Position numbers and translations under genes: made by a program. From Telopea speciosissima (Eukaryota; Streptophyta; Magnoliopsida; Proteales; Proteaceae), in assembly GCF_018873765.1 (NCBI RefSeq), contig NC_057918.1, forward strand, positions 8,192,862 through 8,256,861: a stretch of DNA of 64,000 nucleotides. Direction: 5' to 3'. Of the stretch, positions 46,172 through 59,764 are shown piece by piece. Every line of letters begins with the position of its first letter. The stretch's first letter is position 1. The notes beneath the pieces are model-generated. The model had not been told where the DNA came from and ran no database searches. It saw only the letters and a program-made list of their open reading frames with translations.

Positions 46172-47320
46172 AAAAAGCCAGGTATTTTCTTTCATGTGTT
46201 ATGAGCAGTATCATACCATTCTTTTATTGTCAATTTCCCTATAATTGTAGAAAACATAAATCAGATGGAAAAAGACTTATCCTTCCATTTGTCTCATGAC
46301 CCTGTTCTTCCTAAATGTGTATTAGTTTGCATAAGCAATCAAATGCCAATTTTGTTGTGGATTCTTATTAATGACACTTTCATTTTTGTTGAAAAATATC
46401 CCTCTGAGATGATTAATGTATCTGCCTGCCGCTTTGCCAGTGTTTTCTTCTGCTTGCATTTTTACCAGTGTGCTCTTACAATTGTGAATTGGTATAGCCA
46501 TTTGGGGGAGGTGAGTGATGTCGGTGAGTTTTATTATATTTTCTTTCATCGTTCTCTGCTTTGTATTGGATGTCTCTTTGCCCTTCGACAAATGATGCAT
46601 AGACTACTGGTTGTTGGTATCTAAAAATGCAGTGCGAAGATTTGATTCTTGTCTGCAGGTACGTCATACATAGCTGAAAATGTCAGTCAAATTTCATCAT
46701 GCATATAGTCTTGCCGAGTGATTTCAATATGGGAACTTTGTAATTAGTACAAACAGTAATTCAGCAATTAAGTCAGGTACTCTATAAATATAATAAATTT
46801 GCAACTGGACTCCTTTGATTTTTGTAGAAAATACGTCGAAGGGAAAATTTTCACCTTCAGCTTCCATCCAAAATGCTATAATTCTGCTATGCTATTGGTC
46901 ATTTCTCCATAAAAGTATTTTGCTTTGCTGGATTTTATATCCAATCAAAAAGAGCTTGAGTACGCCTAGAACGTGGCAAGGGAGGTGCTACAAAAGACAG
47001 TATGCATCTCTTCCATCTTGGTACCCTTTTTTTTTTGATAGAATTCCATCTCGGTACCTGAAAATCCAACTTTCTCGCTCTCCCCTCCTTCCCCCCTTTT
47101 TTCCCACCCGGCTAACTATGAAGCATCTGAGAAATTACTGAAAAGGAATATACTTTTGGGGACGCCAATGGTACCTCTTGCCAATGAGTCTGCCTAAATC
47201 CTCGCATCAATGGGGAATGGGGAGTTTATTCTTCAATGGATCTATGCGACTTGGTCATGTTGCAGGATCTAGTCTGGAGTCGTGGACCAAAAATCAGCTC
47301 TGTGCTCTCCTTTTAATGTA
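46172..47320. other. RBM25 3' UTR and flank
   Basis: Follows the TGA at 46169-46171. A CCAG/GTATTTT junction about 10 bases after the stop may be a 3' UTR intron donor. No other gene seen. Confidence 0.45.
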
Positions 47321-47323
47321 TTT

Positions 47324-47553
47324 CAGCTTTTGTTGGCTCTTTGACTTGAAGTTTATGGTGGTGTCCTTGATATTTCAAATTGCTTACTGATTCAGGATTC
47401 ATTTGTTTTTCTGTTCTGTGACAAATTGTCTCAAAATGTTAGCTTTGTTGGTTCTTTGACTTGAAGTTTATGGTGGGCATCCTTGATATTTTAAATTGCT
47501 TTTTGATTCAGGATTCATTTGTTTTTTTGTTCTGTGAAATAATCTCAAAAATA
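47324..47553. repeat. ~126-bp tandem duplication
   Basis: AGCTTTTGTTGGCTCTTTGACTTGAAGTTTATGG...GATTCAGGATTCATTTG occurs at 47324 and again from 47450 with scattered differences. Confidence 0.85.
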
Positions 47554-48049
47554 TTTGGGGATGGATCTCATTTCTGTATTATTTTCTACTGTTGTTCAAG
47601 TAATCAATGTTGAGGGATTGGTTTGCCCATTTTAGCTTGTTAGGATCTCATGCTATACTATACTAGTGATTGCATTGTTTTTTACATGTCAATGGAGATA
47701 GCGTTTGCAGCCCTCTATCTGTGGTGTGCATATGTTTGCTTGAGCAATAGGTAAACATTTGTACTCAAAGAAATAGTGGCACAAGCATTTTACTGTATTG
47801 TGGGTATGATCTAATATGCAATAAATGCCATTAGAAATTTTGAGTTTTGAGTTCCATTTGCGATTTCCAAGTGTTGAAATTTCTGCTTTCAATGTTGCCC
47901 CTAAGTGATGGTATCTCTTCTCACGGATACAGGGCTCTAGTCTTGGTGTATTCAGCCATGAGGGAACTTTCATTTTCCTCCATTATTGATAAGATATTCT
48001 TGTTTGCTGCCTTGCACTTGTGATCTTCTGTGATCGGAATATTCTATTG

Positions 48050-48800
48050 AAACATTTGAAAACTTTATAGGACAGCCATAAGACCAGAGATGTATGGAGC
48101 TGAGTGTTGGGTGACAAAATGAGGCAAAATAAATGTAGTTCAAATGAGGACGTTAAGTGAATGAGTGACAAAACTAGAAGAGATAAGAAATTAACAGGCT
48201 ATAGGTGCTTTAGGGGTGGCCCAATAAGACAAGTTGAAGGATATCTGTTTTAGGTTGTTTGAGCCTTTTTGATGTAGTCCATTCAAATGCGCCAGTGAAG
48301 AGTGAGAATTTGTAGATTAGAGGAGCAAAAAGAACCAAGTATAGGCTGAAGATTACTTGGGGTGATAGTGACAAAAGATATGAATGCCTTGGAACAGTGT
48401 AACAGGATTATTGTAGTCCACTCCATTAGTGTGAGAAAAGTTTAGTTAATATACGGAGCTGTGTTGGGTGGCAAAGATGCAACATGTGTAGCTGAAATGA
48501 GGATGCTAGGTGGATGGGGGGCAATACTAGAAGAGATAAAATAAGAGATAAACAGTTTAGAAGCGTTTTAGAGGTGGCTCAAGATAGATACTAATTGAGA
48601 GAGAGTTGTTTGAGGTGGGTAGTACATGTCCAAGGTGGTCCATTGAATGCATTGGCAAGGAGTGAGAGTTAACCATGGGAGTAGTGACAAAAATATGGAT
48701 GCCTAGGTTTAACTAGCAACATGGCTCTAAACGAAATGTTGAAAGAGAAACACTATTCATGTAGCCGACCCCATTTAATTGGGAAAAGGCTTAGTTGAGT
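48050..48800 (+). pseudogene. Decayed L1-like LINE reverse-transcriptase C-terminus (two partial copies)
   Basis: At about 48062 the plus strand reads RTAIRPEMYGAECWVTK, the RPxMxYGaECW motif of plant L1-type reverse transcriptases. A second decayed copy begins near 48440 (YGAVLGG..., EMRML) and runs to CATGTAGCCGACCCC...AAAAGGCTTAGTTGAGTTG, the usual 3' end of these elements. Many stops and frameshifts; inactive. Confidence 0.75.
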
Positions 48801-49639
48801 TGTAACTTCACAATGGCGGAGACATTCTTAGCATGCTGTTGGTGCTAATTTTATTTTTATTTGTAAGCTTGATGAGTTAATGCCACAAGAGAGTCGTCAG
48901 TAGTTGGGTATGGTTGCCTCGGTAGAGAACCAATCCAAGGATTAGGAGTGTGTTGGCAAAACTCATACTCTGACAGCTCAGCTTGGCAAGTCTGAACTTA
49001 TAATCCATATTGGCTTAATGGTTGGAGGTACTTAATCTCTCTCTTCCAATTTTTAATTCAATTGAAGCTTAATCTCTGCTAGTACCAAAAATTGAAAAGA
49101 AGCTCCTCCCATCTCCGCAAACAAACATGCATGTGCAATTATGGTACGCTCTGGATTCATTGCTAATTTTACTCTGTATTTCGTTTTGATGCATCTTGTG
49201 CTTTCACTTACGGCCCTGCTGTTGCTTCCACACTTCGTTTTGGGTGCTATGCTTTGGATTGAAAATGCTAATGTGAACCCAACTGTGAACACGCAAATGT
49301 GGTGTCCGTAACACAGACTGGGCATTGTGTTGTAGATTATTTGGAGGATTTAGGTTTTTTCCACCATTGGATTTGGTGTCGAGTGGGAACAGCAAGGTTT
49401 TAGTGCACGGTATTGGTCAACTTAGAAACTGATACAGTATCGGATCAATATTGGCACAGATTGGCTGTATCGGATAAATTTGCCACTGATTCTTCTTTTA
49501 AAAAAAAATGGGATTTTGACCATTTTATCCCTCTCCCTCCTCACTGATATGTTATGGACACAGTATCTGGATCGGTCACTTGCAAAACTGGTACATAAGG
49601 GCCCTCAAACTATGATGGGGCCCTCATGTTCATCAGGGA

Positions 49640-49715
49640 GTTTCTTCTTAGGTGGGTGGCTCCAAGGGGGGAGGCGGAGTCGAACTCAGGACCTTCAGCT
49701 TCCTTAGGCCTTGAC
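49640..49715 (-). repeat. Possible SINE fragment with B-box
   Basis: The reverse strand contains GGTCCTGAGTTCGACTCCGCC, close to the B box of a tRNA gene (GGTTCGANTCC), in a sequence without a foldable tRNA. Probably a truncated SINE. Confidence 0.4.
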
Positions 49716-49756
49716 CTTCGGGGTTTTTAGAAAAAAAATTTACTGTTAAATTTTCC

Positions 49757-49893
49757 TGCTACAAGGTTGGCAGCCAAGGAAATGGAATAATTCATTTCCC
49801 CTTTAGGTTCATAAATACTCTTGTAGGTTTTAATATTTTCTAAATACCTTTTAGATTCCATTTCTTTGGCTGCCAGCTGTGTAGCAGGAACAA
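49757..49893. mobile_element. Short foldback MITE
   Basis: CCTGCTACAAGGTTGGCAGCCAAGG... pairs with ...TTTGGCTGCCAGCTGTGTAGCAGG (about 32 bp, few mismatches) around an AT-rich loop. Confidence 0.7.
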
Positions 49894-50891
49894 TTCTGCT
49901 ACAAGTGTAGCAGCAAAATTTCAGGCAGGATTTTAAGCTCTCCTGAACTTTCTCCCAGTGAAGAACAAACCTTCTAATAGGTCCTTCAGGTCCTTCAGTG
50001 GAGAAATTCTTTTTACAACCAAGTATATGGTAAGACCATAGTGAAGACAAATGCTTCCAACACTTAAAAGTGAAGATAGAGGAACACACCACTTGGCCCT
50101 TTTCCTCCATGGACATTTCAAAATTTACTTGTGCACATTTTAACCCAATTGATCAATAATCAGAGATTGCTCAATAGTAACTTGTACTACACTTTTTTTT
50201 GGGGTAAAGACTTGTACCACACTTTTGCATCTATACAAGTTTAAAATGTACGTATTATTTTATAGGTCACGTTCAACCTCCAAAACCCGTGAATTAAGAG
50301 ATTCTCTCTTCACCATGGATAAAAGAAAATTGGCTTCTTAATTTTAGATCTTTTTATTAACCAAATGGAGATGGGCAGAGAGACAACAATTGGCCATAAA
50401 CACATGTGAAAGTGTACCTTATAACTTGCTTGGTAGACTAAATAAGTGGTGGTATGAACTATGAAATGGAATCCCGTTTGGAGTGCTTGAGTTTTGTAAT
50501 GGTAGGGTATCCTGACATCTGATTGTTCCTGACCCACCTTCACATGCCAGGTCCCACCTGAATGTGACAAGTGGACGCAGGACGGCTGGAAGGTGGTTGA
50601 TTGTAGTCTCTCTCCTCTCATCTCTAAACAATTCCCATGAATAGAATTCCTCTCTCTGAGTTAAGTTGACCTAATCACCCCAAAGGGATCAATTATTCAT
50701 GTGGGACTGGAATTCCACAAAGTAAACAGAGCCTTTGTACATGTGCAAGTGTCAATCACAGGCTGTCCATCTTTCTTGCCCTCGTGATTCCAACCTTCTC
50801 TCAACTAGTACACATGGTGCATGCATTGCATGCATCCTTGGTTTCTTATTGAGCCAAGCAAAGCAAGTTAGTGTAACCGGATTAACTTCTA

Positions 50892-51252
50892 GGGAAGTAG
50901 TTTCTGTGCGGGAGTGTGGTTTACGCCTGTACTCCCATGTGTTTATCTCTCTCCTCCTAAACATAAGGGGGAGAGGGGATTGTTATCCTCTGCTGTCCAT
51001 TGCCCGAACAGCACCTGTTGTCCCTTCACATGGGGGTGAAATGATGACTTAATGTTCCTGTCCGAACACATTGCCCGAGGGTGGTTAAGTCGTCATTTTG
51101 TGCCCCATGTGAGGGGACAGCACTGTGCTGTTCGGGCAGTGAACAGCAGAGAATAAAAATTCGGGAGAGGTGTCTTTTCATATGGAGAGGAGAGAGAGAG
51201 ACTCATGGGAGTGTTGGTATAGATCACATTCTTGGATAGAGATTTTTTTCCC
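50892..51252. mobile_element. Foldback MITE, GGGAAGTAG family, copy 2 (interrupted)
   Basis: The outer arms (GGGAAGTAGTTTCTGTGCGG...CTCCCATG and CATGGGAGTG...GGATAGAGATTTTTTTCCC) match the copies at 35530 and 60317. The centre is split by a 186-bp second element at 50977-51162. Confidence 0.85.
50977..51162. mobile_element. 186-bp foldback MITE nested inside another MITE
   Basis: Flanked by an 8-bp duplication GGGAGAGG (50969-50976 and 51163-51170). The intact sister at 60317-60479 shows the host MITE without this insert. Inverted arms share TCTCTGCTGT(C/T)CA(T/C)TGCCCGAACAGCAC over about 38 bp. Length and arm sequence match the MITE at 27281-27466. Confidence 0.87.
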
Positions 51253-51253
51253 T

Positions 51254-52246
51254 AACTTTCTATATCATGAATACAAACCATGTATCGTATTTGTGAAGAA
51301 GGGACCAGAGGATGAAAAATGAAGCAAAAGATAAACGTAAAAGAATCGAGTTTTTCTTATCTTATAGTGAAGAGAGAACCTCTTCATCCAAGGGATTGAC
51401 ATTCTAGTTGAACTACAAAAGGGTATTTCAAACCTTCAACAATTGGCGTAGAAGTTATTCACATCAAATGGATAGTTTGTTGACTGAAAGGTGAGAATAA
51501 TTATCACCTCCAATTCGCGGGCATCTCTAATTTCTCTAATAGGGGAAAGTGGACAGGGGTAAGGTCATCATTTTCATCCCTATGAGGAATTGTAGGAATT
51601 GGAGGGGATAACGATTCAAAAGGTGAAGAAAACTAAATCATAAAGTAGATAGGAAAAATATCTCCAACTGAGTGTGTAGTTCCATTTATTGTGGAAAAAA
51701 AGAGAGTGGTTTCATGCCCTCTCACATTTTGACCATGTGAATCCTTGTATTGACAATCTCTTTCTACTTTGAACATGGGTCTCCTATTAGATAAAACGAT
51801 TTCTCGTCCTCTCTCGTTCTCCTTAAAAAACATAAAAAAGAAAGAGTTCTCTAAACAAGTGGCATATAGGAGCACACCAATGAAATAATGGTTTCATTTG
51901 TAGAAAGACAATAAGGTTATTTCATGAGAAAAGTTAATAACGTACCCTTTACTGGCGGCTGAGAGAATCTTTTCCCAAAATAAACAAAGTAATAGGACAA
52001 ATGGGCCCGCAGAACCTACGCCCGGATCTAACAAATGCCACAGTGACTCCTCTGTCTAGGTGCATTCACTTACTCATAGTGGCCTCACTCCACTCATACC
52101 AGAGATTCACACCGTTGGATCAAATCCAAAATCGAACCAATCGATACATTAATGACAAAGTTTTTCTCCACCCATAGAGGACGGTTCCTTCCGTCTTAGG
52201 GTTCACAAACCTATCCTTTGTATGTTCCAAAATATGCTCTGTATAT
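51254..52246. other. Intergenic DNA with MITE scraps
   Basis: No gene. About 51500-51615 has a GGAGGGGATAACGATTC arm like the one near 33755-33790, suggesting another member of the foldback families. The rest is unremarkable. Confidence 0.45.
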
Positions 52247-53149
52247 TAAGGGTGTCAATTTGGGATTGGAACTGGGGACCGTCATAATACCGTCCCTCTA
52301 AAACCCAGTACCGGATCGTCTCATTAGTAAATGGGATGGTACTGGCATCTGATTTTGGTACCGAATGATAAATGGGACGGGATGGTTCTGGGATGGGATT
52401 TCCAACGATACCAGTACCGAAATACCAATTAGGTACCGGATGGTACCAAAACTACTAGTACTGTTTAAAAAGAAAGAGTATACAAGATCTTTTGTTTAAA
52501 AAAAAAAAAGGGTATAAGAATTACAACTCATTAGGGTTTCACTAATTACCTTTTGAATACGAAGAAGAACAACAGGTCAACAGCCGTAGCTTGAAGTCTC
52601 TCCTCACGAAATCTGCTACAATGCTACTCCCTCCTCCCTCGACCAACTACATCTACCAGGTTCTTCCTTTTTGCACTTCGTACTTTGTACCATACTACCA
52701 TGTGACATGTGTGATAAATAGAGTTTTGTTTGGAAAAATCAAAAAGGAAACACAACGAGATTCTTCCATTCTATAGGACTTCTCTAGATTTAAAAAAATG
52801 AGAAGCTTATTACATGTGATCTTAGGGAGTTTGAAGAAGTAAAACTATGATTTCATAATTTAAGTTGCTTTATAAAAAGCAGTAGACAACTTAGATTTCA
52901 TGATAGTGATAAAATTCCACAACACTAATAAACCCGTCTCGTTATAAACAATTAAACTTCTTCTTCCTTTTTCTATAGCGCCTAGAACCGTTTAAGAACC
53001 GGTACAGTCCTGTCCCGCTAGTAATCGGGACTGGGGTCAAGGTTTCGTCCCATTAACTAAATGGGACGGTACTGGGATTGACACTTTTGATACCGGTACC
53101 GGTACCGTCCCGTCCCAAATACCAGGAACCGTCCCAATTGACACCCTTA
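52247..53149. mobile_element. Non-autonomous hAT-like element, copy B
   Basis: A 903-bp insertion with perfect 8-bp duplication CTGTATAT (52239-52246 and 53150-53157) and termini TAAGGGTGTCAATTT / CCCAATTGACACCCTTA. It is the inverted counterpart of 24956-25874 with the same interior (AAGTTGCTTTATAAAAAGCA... TAGATTTCATGATAGTG). No transposase. Confidence 0.92.
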
Positions 53150-53157
53150 CTGTATAT

Positions 53158-53965
53158 CCTTTCCCCACCCTCTCCCCGCCCGCGGTGAATGGGATCTGTG
53201 GATGGATGCTATGGGCATTGAATAGGGATAAATATGGGGCTGAAATGACTAAAACCCCCTATTTGAAGTATTGTCGTCTGTTCCCAAAAGCAGCCATGCA
53301 TGAAAACTATCCCCTAATATTAATTCAGGAGCAATTTGCTTAAATATTACACATTTACTAATGGGAATCCATTAGTCTCTTGTAAGAGTTCAGAACGTTC
53401 TTAATGGATAATTAAAGCTTGCAATTATCCTAACCCTCTATTTATCATATAACACTTTGGCAGAAGAAGTTGAGTGTTTTAGGTTTTTTTTTTGATGAAT
53501 GGTTGAGTGTTTTAGTTGAGCTGATGTAACAACCCATTTTTGCCTGACTACCCTAAACTATTTTTATGGGTTTTCAATGTAGAAAAACATGAATTTAAAA
53601 CACAAACAACAATCACACATTTACACAAGGATTTACATGATTCAACAAGATTGCCTATGTTCACTATAAGATGATATCTACTTCACTATCAATGGAGAAT
53701 AAGGTTACAACTCCTCACATCTCTCTTAAATCGATTGCTGAGTAAAAACCCTCATTACAAATTTATATTGAAACCCTATACAAATAGTTTACCGAAATAC
53801 CAATATAACCTTAAAAATAATTTTTATAATCATTGCCAAATAGTTTCTACATTTTCAAGTTTTGCTAAACCTATATCACACACTGAATTTCAGGAGAGAG
53901 ATAGACACATAAATCAATCATTGTATTATCATTTTTATCTTTTCTTGGCTTTCAAGCATATATAT

Positions 53966-54008
<43 letters not shown>

Positions 54009-54881
54009 GCTTTATAATAGAAAAAAAAATGAACAACTATAGATGGGCATATATGTTTGACAGGTTCACAGTATTCATATTCGTCGCATTTATAAAAAAA
54101 AAGAAAGAAAAGAAGCACTAAGGGCTTGTGGTTCTACTTTATCATCTTCATCTTCATCTTCCTCATCATCACCTAATTCTTCACTCACACACAGACATAC
54201 CCACAAACTCAAAACGTATCTGTCATCTCATAAGCATTTAATTTTTTTTCTACTTGAAGATTCAAGTGATAGTGATATACATATATGCTCCATATTGGCA
54301 TTTATCCCTCCACAACATCAAGAGTAATTAAACACACTCTAGGCCTCTCCTTCACTTCACCACCACTTTTCTCCAAAAGTTAAAATATATTATGACCATC
54401 AATGGGTGAAAAAAAAATAATAAAATAAATCTTCCAAATGCATCACTGGTCAGAAGATACCACCACCAAGTAGTCTGTAACATTCCTAGTGAAGGAAAAA
54501 ACAAAAGCAACCATCCTAGCTAGCTATAGTTCTTTCTATTTCTATCCATCTGTCCATGCCCACTTCTCACATTCAAAATCACCTTTCTAAGAAAGGTTCC
54601 CATTCCACCAAATCTTTTCTTTTTCAATTTCTCTTTTTTTCACCTTTAGTATATTATCTTTAACAAGACTTGATTGATTTGGGAGGACTCTATAAGCTAT
54701 GAAGAACTAGAAGAAGGAGAAGAAGAAGAAGAAGAAGAAGTAGCAAAGTGAAGAAAGTAAAGAAAAGAAAAAGATCAAAGCTACTTGAAACATAATCATG
54801 TTTTTTCTTTAGATATACAACTTAGTATCTTAGTATTTTTATAATCTATAGAAGTATTATAAATAAAAAAATGGGGGAAAA

Positions 54882-54912
<31 letters not shown>

Positions 54913-55080
54913 AAAAGGAAACCTAAAAGGTAAGTGGTTGTTTCTTAGATTCCATGAATTGAGTGGGAGATAATATTTAGGAGATAGAGATGAGATACCC
55001 TTTCTATAGAATAATAGCTTACATCTTTTAACCTTTCAAATGATTCTCAGTACTGTTTTTATATCCTCTGTTGGGAACAA
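53158..55080. other. Gene-free stretch with simple repeats
   Basis: Holds (GA)n at about 53970-54005, (GAA)n at about 54711-54740 and (AAAG)n at about 54881-54910. Repeats of this kind are common in plant leaders and promoters, but I found no ORF or known microRNA sequence to support a gene. Confidence 0.5.
53968..54005. repeat. (GA)n microsatellite
   Basis: Uninterrupted GA dinucleotides over about 36 bp. Confidence 0.95.
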
Positions 55081-55099
55081 GGGAGACCCATATTCCTCT

Positions 55100-55305
55100 T
55101 TGGAATGGAATTTTATTTTTTTGATTGAGATCATAATAAATAACTTTATTTTCTATTCATAGATAATCTCTCATTGGTCGACAACTTGAGACCTATTTTT
55201 CTGTTGGGAATGGAAATTTTTTTTTTTTTTGTTTTGATTGAGATCATGATAAATAACTATATTTTTATTCATAGATAATCTCTCATTGGTCAACAACCGG
55301 CTAAC
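55100..55305. repeat. ~107-bp tandem duplication
   Basis: GGAATGGAA...TTTTGATTGAGATCAT(A/G)ATAAATAACT...ATTCATAGATAATCTCTCATTGGTC(G/A)ACAAC occurs twice in a row. Confidence 0.85.
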
Positions 55306-55884
55306 ACATGAATAATGATTGGATAGGAAACCATATTTTTTTTGATTTAAAGGCCTATTACAGCAATACACTGATTCTGGGGGGGATCAATTAATTAGTA
55401 ATTAATCAAATATTTCATCCATTTCAATCTCTTAATTATCATTTTTTTAATGAAAAATTATAGATAATTTGATGATGAGAGTTTATATATATATTGGCAT
55501 CATATACACTAGGGAGAGAAACATCCCTTTTGATTGGTGTCAGTATACAACAAGGGAGCCCACAATATCAATGACGAAAGAAGACATATTTTAGCGTATG
55601 GGTGCTATTTTTTTCCCTTGTAAAAAAATCAAAGAGTTAAAGTTTACTACATGAACATTCGAAAGACCATCGATGTTTGCCTTCTTGGCTAGCATATGTT
55701 TTAAATCCACCTGCGTCCTACTCGCTTGACTTAGATGACATTCATCTAGGTTCTTAAACTGAGTGTAAATATCAAACAAAACAGAAATAACCACCAATCA
55801 TAACTAGAGAATTATTTAATGATGCTGCCAAATTCTTTTAGAGAGAGTGCAAGAAAATAATGAATTTTATAATGATTCAGACGA

Positions 55885-56035
55885 AGACAATTGCTTGCTT
55901 AGTTGGTTGGTGTATTGCCAGTATAGTGTAGGCTACCAAGAGGTCATAGATTTGACTCTCCTATCTTCACCTTGTGCCACAAGACATCCGCAACTACTTC
56001 CCCTGTCTCTCTTGTAGTTGTTCCAAAGGAAGATT
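55885..56035 (+). mobile_element. SINE with tRNA-like head
   Basis: TTAGTTGGTTGGTGTATTGCC resembles an A box and AAGAGGTCATAGATTTGACTC a B box about 45 bp later. A non-tRNA pyrimidine-rich body follows. It does not fold as a tRNA; a degraded SINE is likeliest. Confidence 0.5.
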
Positions 56036-56039
56036 AGTC

Positions 56040-58900
56040 TGATCGATATTTGATTTTTTATTCAAATTTGTAAGCAAAATGGTCCAATCTGACCCAATAC
56101 AACCGATCTACATTAACATCAATATCGGCCAAGATCGATACCATTACCATGTTCTAAATCCCTATCTAGGTCTTGGAACCATATTTTGGGTTTACATTAT
56201 CAGTGTAAATTGATAAGCAATCACTAACATGGGATATGTTTGGCATGAGATCAAATCAAGGGGATCAATAGTATCCATTTTAACCAATTGAAGAACAGAT
56301 TAGGCTTCCTAAAGTCAACAAAAAACATATTAATCTTTTGTTTAAAAAAAGATTAATGTTTGATACTTTCTTCATATTTATTTAAAGGGTTGTGTACTTA
56401 GTTGACTCCAAATAGTTATGTATTGTGTAGGTAAAAATAATACCGACTAATTTTGTTAACAGGAGAAGAAAAAAGAAATTTCATATGTGCTTTTGATTTC
56501 TCTCTTTTTTTTTTCCCACTATAGGGAAAAGCTCATATTCTGTGGGTCCCACTTCGATGTGCTCCTTCCCCTAACTGATAACATGATCTCTCAAATTTTA
56601 TTCATAAAAATGAAAAAAAGAAAGAAAAAAGATTTCTCTAATTTTATTTCAATTTTTATACACCGATGGAAGTGGCCAGGCCAATAGCTATTTGCCACGT
56701 ATATAGAAGCTTCTTTTACCTTTCATCAACGGGTACTACTGCTCTGTGACGTTGGGCTATCCTTGTGGGCCCCGTTTAGTAGGTGGGCCCTGTTTAGTAG
56801 TTGGCATAGACTATAGAATATCTAGGGGTATTTTTGACCGGCACTATCGTATGTAACCACAATTGGTTATACTTAGATTGTCAACCATTATGAATAATAC
56901 CCATAAAAAATAGTACATTATCAATATCATGTATCATATGGGCAAGGTGATTTTAAGAGACGTAACGTATCAAATCAAAGAGACGCAAGATATGCTAAAG
57001 ACGCTCATCCGAATGGTCAAATAATACATAGATATGCTAAATACATGTAATATACAGTTTCGAATCATAAAATATCTTATTGTAAATATATAAATGGTAT
57101 CAGTTTGTTACAAGGATTTGAGTCGTTTTTACTTAATATAATAATGATCTTATGAATCATATATAATAAAAAAAAAACGAGAGAATGTCATCTACTTAAT
57201 CTAGTAATGATCCATGTTGATGCCAAACAACATAGGGGCATCAACATGGATAGGATTTTGGAATTTAGGAGGGGTTGGATGATAATTTTACACACTCCTA
57301 TGTCTTGGTGTAGGAACCAAGCGACCAATTAACATTTTTTTGCCCTAAAATTACATATCTTAAGACCATCTATGGGGTTAATTACATTGATATCGATGAA
57401 TTAATAAGAAAAAAGGAGAAAAGATTTCTGCTATTACATAGATTCTTTTATATCTTTCTCACATAAAAAATAATAGGATCCAGGCTAACATTCTCTCTCT
57501 TATTCTGTGGATCCCATGTGAACCCCACATAGATGATACCATTTTTTGCATCGCCATTGATTTGGTATAAGAGATTTTCCTAATTATTAATATCCCATAA
57601 ACATAAACAAGGTGTACAGCTAGAGATGAAGGTTTGGGGGGCTTCTTCTCCGAGGTAAGGGGCTGGCTCCAATGGAATGCACATTACATAAATTACCCCG
57701 CATGTCACATTCAAAGTAAGGGCAAAAGCATCACAAGAGTGTTTCATTCAATTCTAGATTTTGATATTAATGATTAAAATACCCTTTGATTCCAACTCAT
57801 GAAGTAGTAGATGGTAAATATTGCATATCACATGGATAAAATTGAAATTGAGCAATCATCTATTCATGTGATTAGAACCTGTTACTGTATGGGGAAGCAT
57901 CTCCAAGTGGTATTATCTTTAATAAAACCAAAAGAGATTGGACTTACCATTCGTATTATTAATTTGGAGAAAAGGACCATCCTAAATGGTCTTTTTATTA
58001 GGAGAAAGTTTTCCTACACCCATAATAGTAGTGTTTAACTACCATCCTAGCGTCCTAATACGTCTTCTTATTAGACTAATACCATCCGTTGTTGCATGAT
58101 ACCCTCTCCCGTCCATCCAAATGCCACGGTCAAAAGATTCCCCCTCATCACGGGAAACTTGTTTTTTTTTTTTAATGGGCAAAAGTTTTCCTTCATTGAC
58201 ATAAAAAGAAGAATTCTTTATCATGGGTGAAATAATCTCGTGATTGGACCTTTGGTCATCATAATACTTTCAACTCTTTTTGATGAAGTCGAAACTACCC
58301 TCTCCTAAATACTCCAAAATTGGAATTAAAATCCTCTATTGTACTGCAAGGTGTGCAGTGCACATCCTGTGGCACAACAAAAGCCATGTGTGCCACGTGG
58401 CCTCTACTGTGCCACAAGATGTGCATCACATACCCTGCAATATGATAGAGAATCCTGGTCCCCAAAGCTACTTTTAAAAGCAGTCCATAAGACTGCGAAG
58501 AGTTTATAGATACAAAAGGTGACCATATATCTTTGTCTCTATGGACGACAACTTTGTCATTCTTCCATTTGCATGTATTTGTCTTGTTTTACTGACCAAG
58601 CTATCAACAGACCAAAGCAAACTATAGGCTCTCATATTCTCCGTACTCATGCTAACCACATGATGAGTTTTCTTAGCAAAAATTATCAATTACAAAACTT
58701 CTTATTAAAAAAAATATATATATATATCATACTCAACGTAACCAAGCATTGGAAACATAGAACTAACACCGGGTAAACAAGTTGATAATTTTGTCCTAAT
58801 CAATTTGCCTTTGGTTTGACCTTCGTACAATATGAGGATTTTAAGTAATCGATATTTTAGGTTTACGTCAATCTCATGTTAGCATTGTAATAATATTTTA
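56040..58900. other. Intergenic DNA, no gene seen
   Basis: AT-rich. A GATATCGG-type dispersed scrap lies near 56085-56165. A partly palindromic GTGTGCAGTGCACATC...GATGTGCATCACAT block lies at about 58335-58440. Open frames are short and featureless. Confidence 0.5.
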
Positions 58901-58919
58901 TCTTTTTTATGATGTTAAA

Positions 58920-59050
58920 ATGTGGGCTTGGTGCAATGATCAAGGTTGCTCTGTTGTGATCAAGTGGTCGGATTCGAGTTTGAAAACAGTCTCACTGTAA
59001 AAATAGGGGGAAGACCAACGTGATATGAAGATCCATGCCCTCTCTCTAAA
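58920..59050 (+). mobile_element. Au-type SINE
   Basis: GTGCAATGATCAAGGTTGCTC...GGTCGGATTCGAGT (A and B boxes), then GAAAACAGTCTCACTGTAAAAATAGGGG. This is the order of the plant Au SINE, with substitutions. Confidence 0.65.
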
Positions 59051-59764
59051 CTTTTAATTTTTATTTGGGAGAGGATTATCTGAGTAAGCGGCACAGGGAG
59101 AACACACCAATAAGGTGCGATAAATAATGGCAAAATGATTTTTAAAAAAAATCATGTACTATATTTTGAGGGCAAAATGGTCAGATACGGCTGATCCGTC
59201 TCAGAATTGATATCGACAGCAACAAATACCGGTGCCGATACCGTACACTAAAACCCCGGTGTCAATCAGTATTTCTTTTTCCCAGTTGAAATCATTCCAT
59301 ACATAGTTATTGGTACGATATGTATTTCCAAAAGTATTATTACTTCATCAAACGTAACCAATTACGAATCCATAAAAAAGAAAGAAACTTGATTCCTCTC
59401 TTATCTCTATTCAAATTTAAGATTTGAAACGCGTCGACGACACGGCAAGAATAAACCTCAAAAAAAAAAAAAAGGGGTCCATGAGAGTTTCTACTTTATT
59501 CAATTCCTTTCATCTGGAAGATTAAGGTAAAGAGTATTCTGTTTTGGATCTTCCATATATGTGAATGAAGTCTCATTTTCCACCCTAGTCTCAACCCTTA
59601 TCCAAGAAAATGCAAGAATATTCACACTCTGAAAGCAGCTAAAATAGAGCTGATGTCATCCAAGAGAATAGAATTTTACATGTGGTTAACCTAGAGGATT
59701 CCTTATGAAAACCTTTTTAAAACATGGCTGTAGTAGCCCTTTCCTTACCTCAAGTACAGTACAT

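Noticed and set aside
54120-54960. Possible microRNA or gene leader because of (GAA)n and (AAAG)n tracts
   Set aside because: No conserved plant microRNA sequence recognised by eye and no ORF follows.
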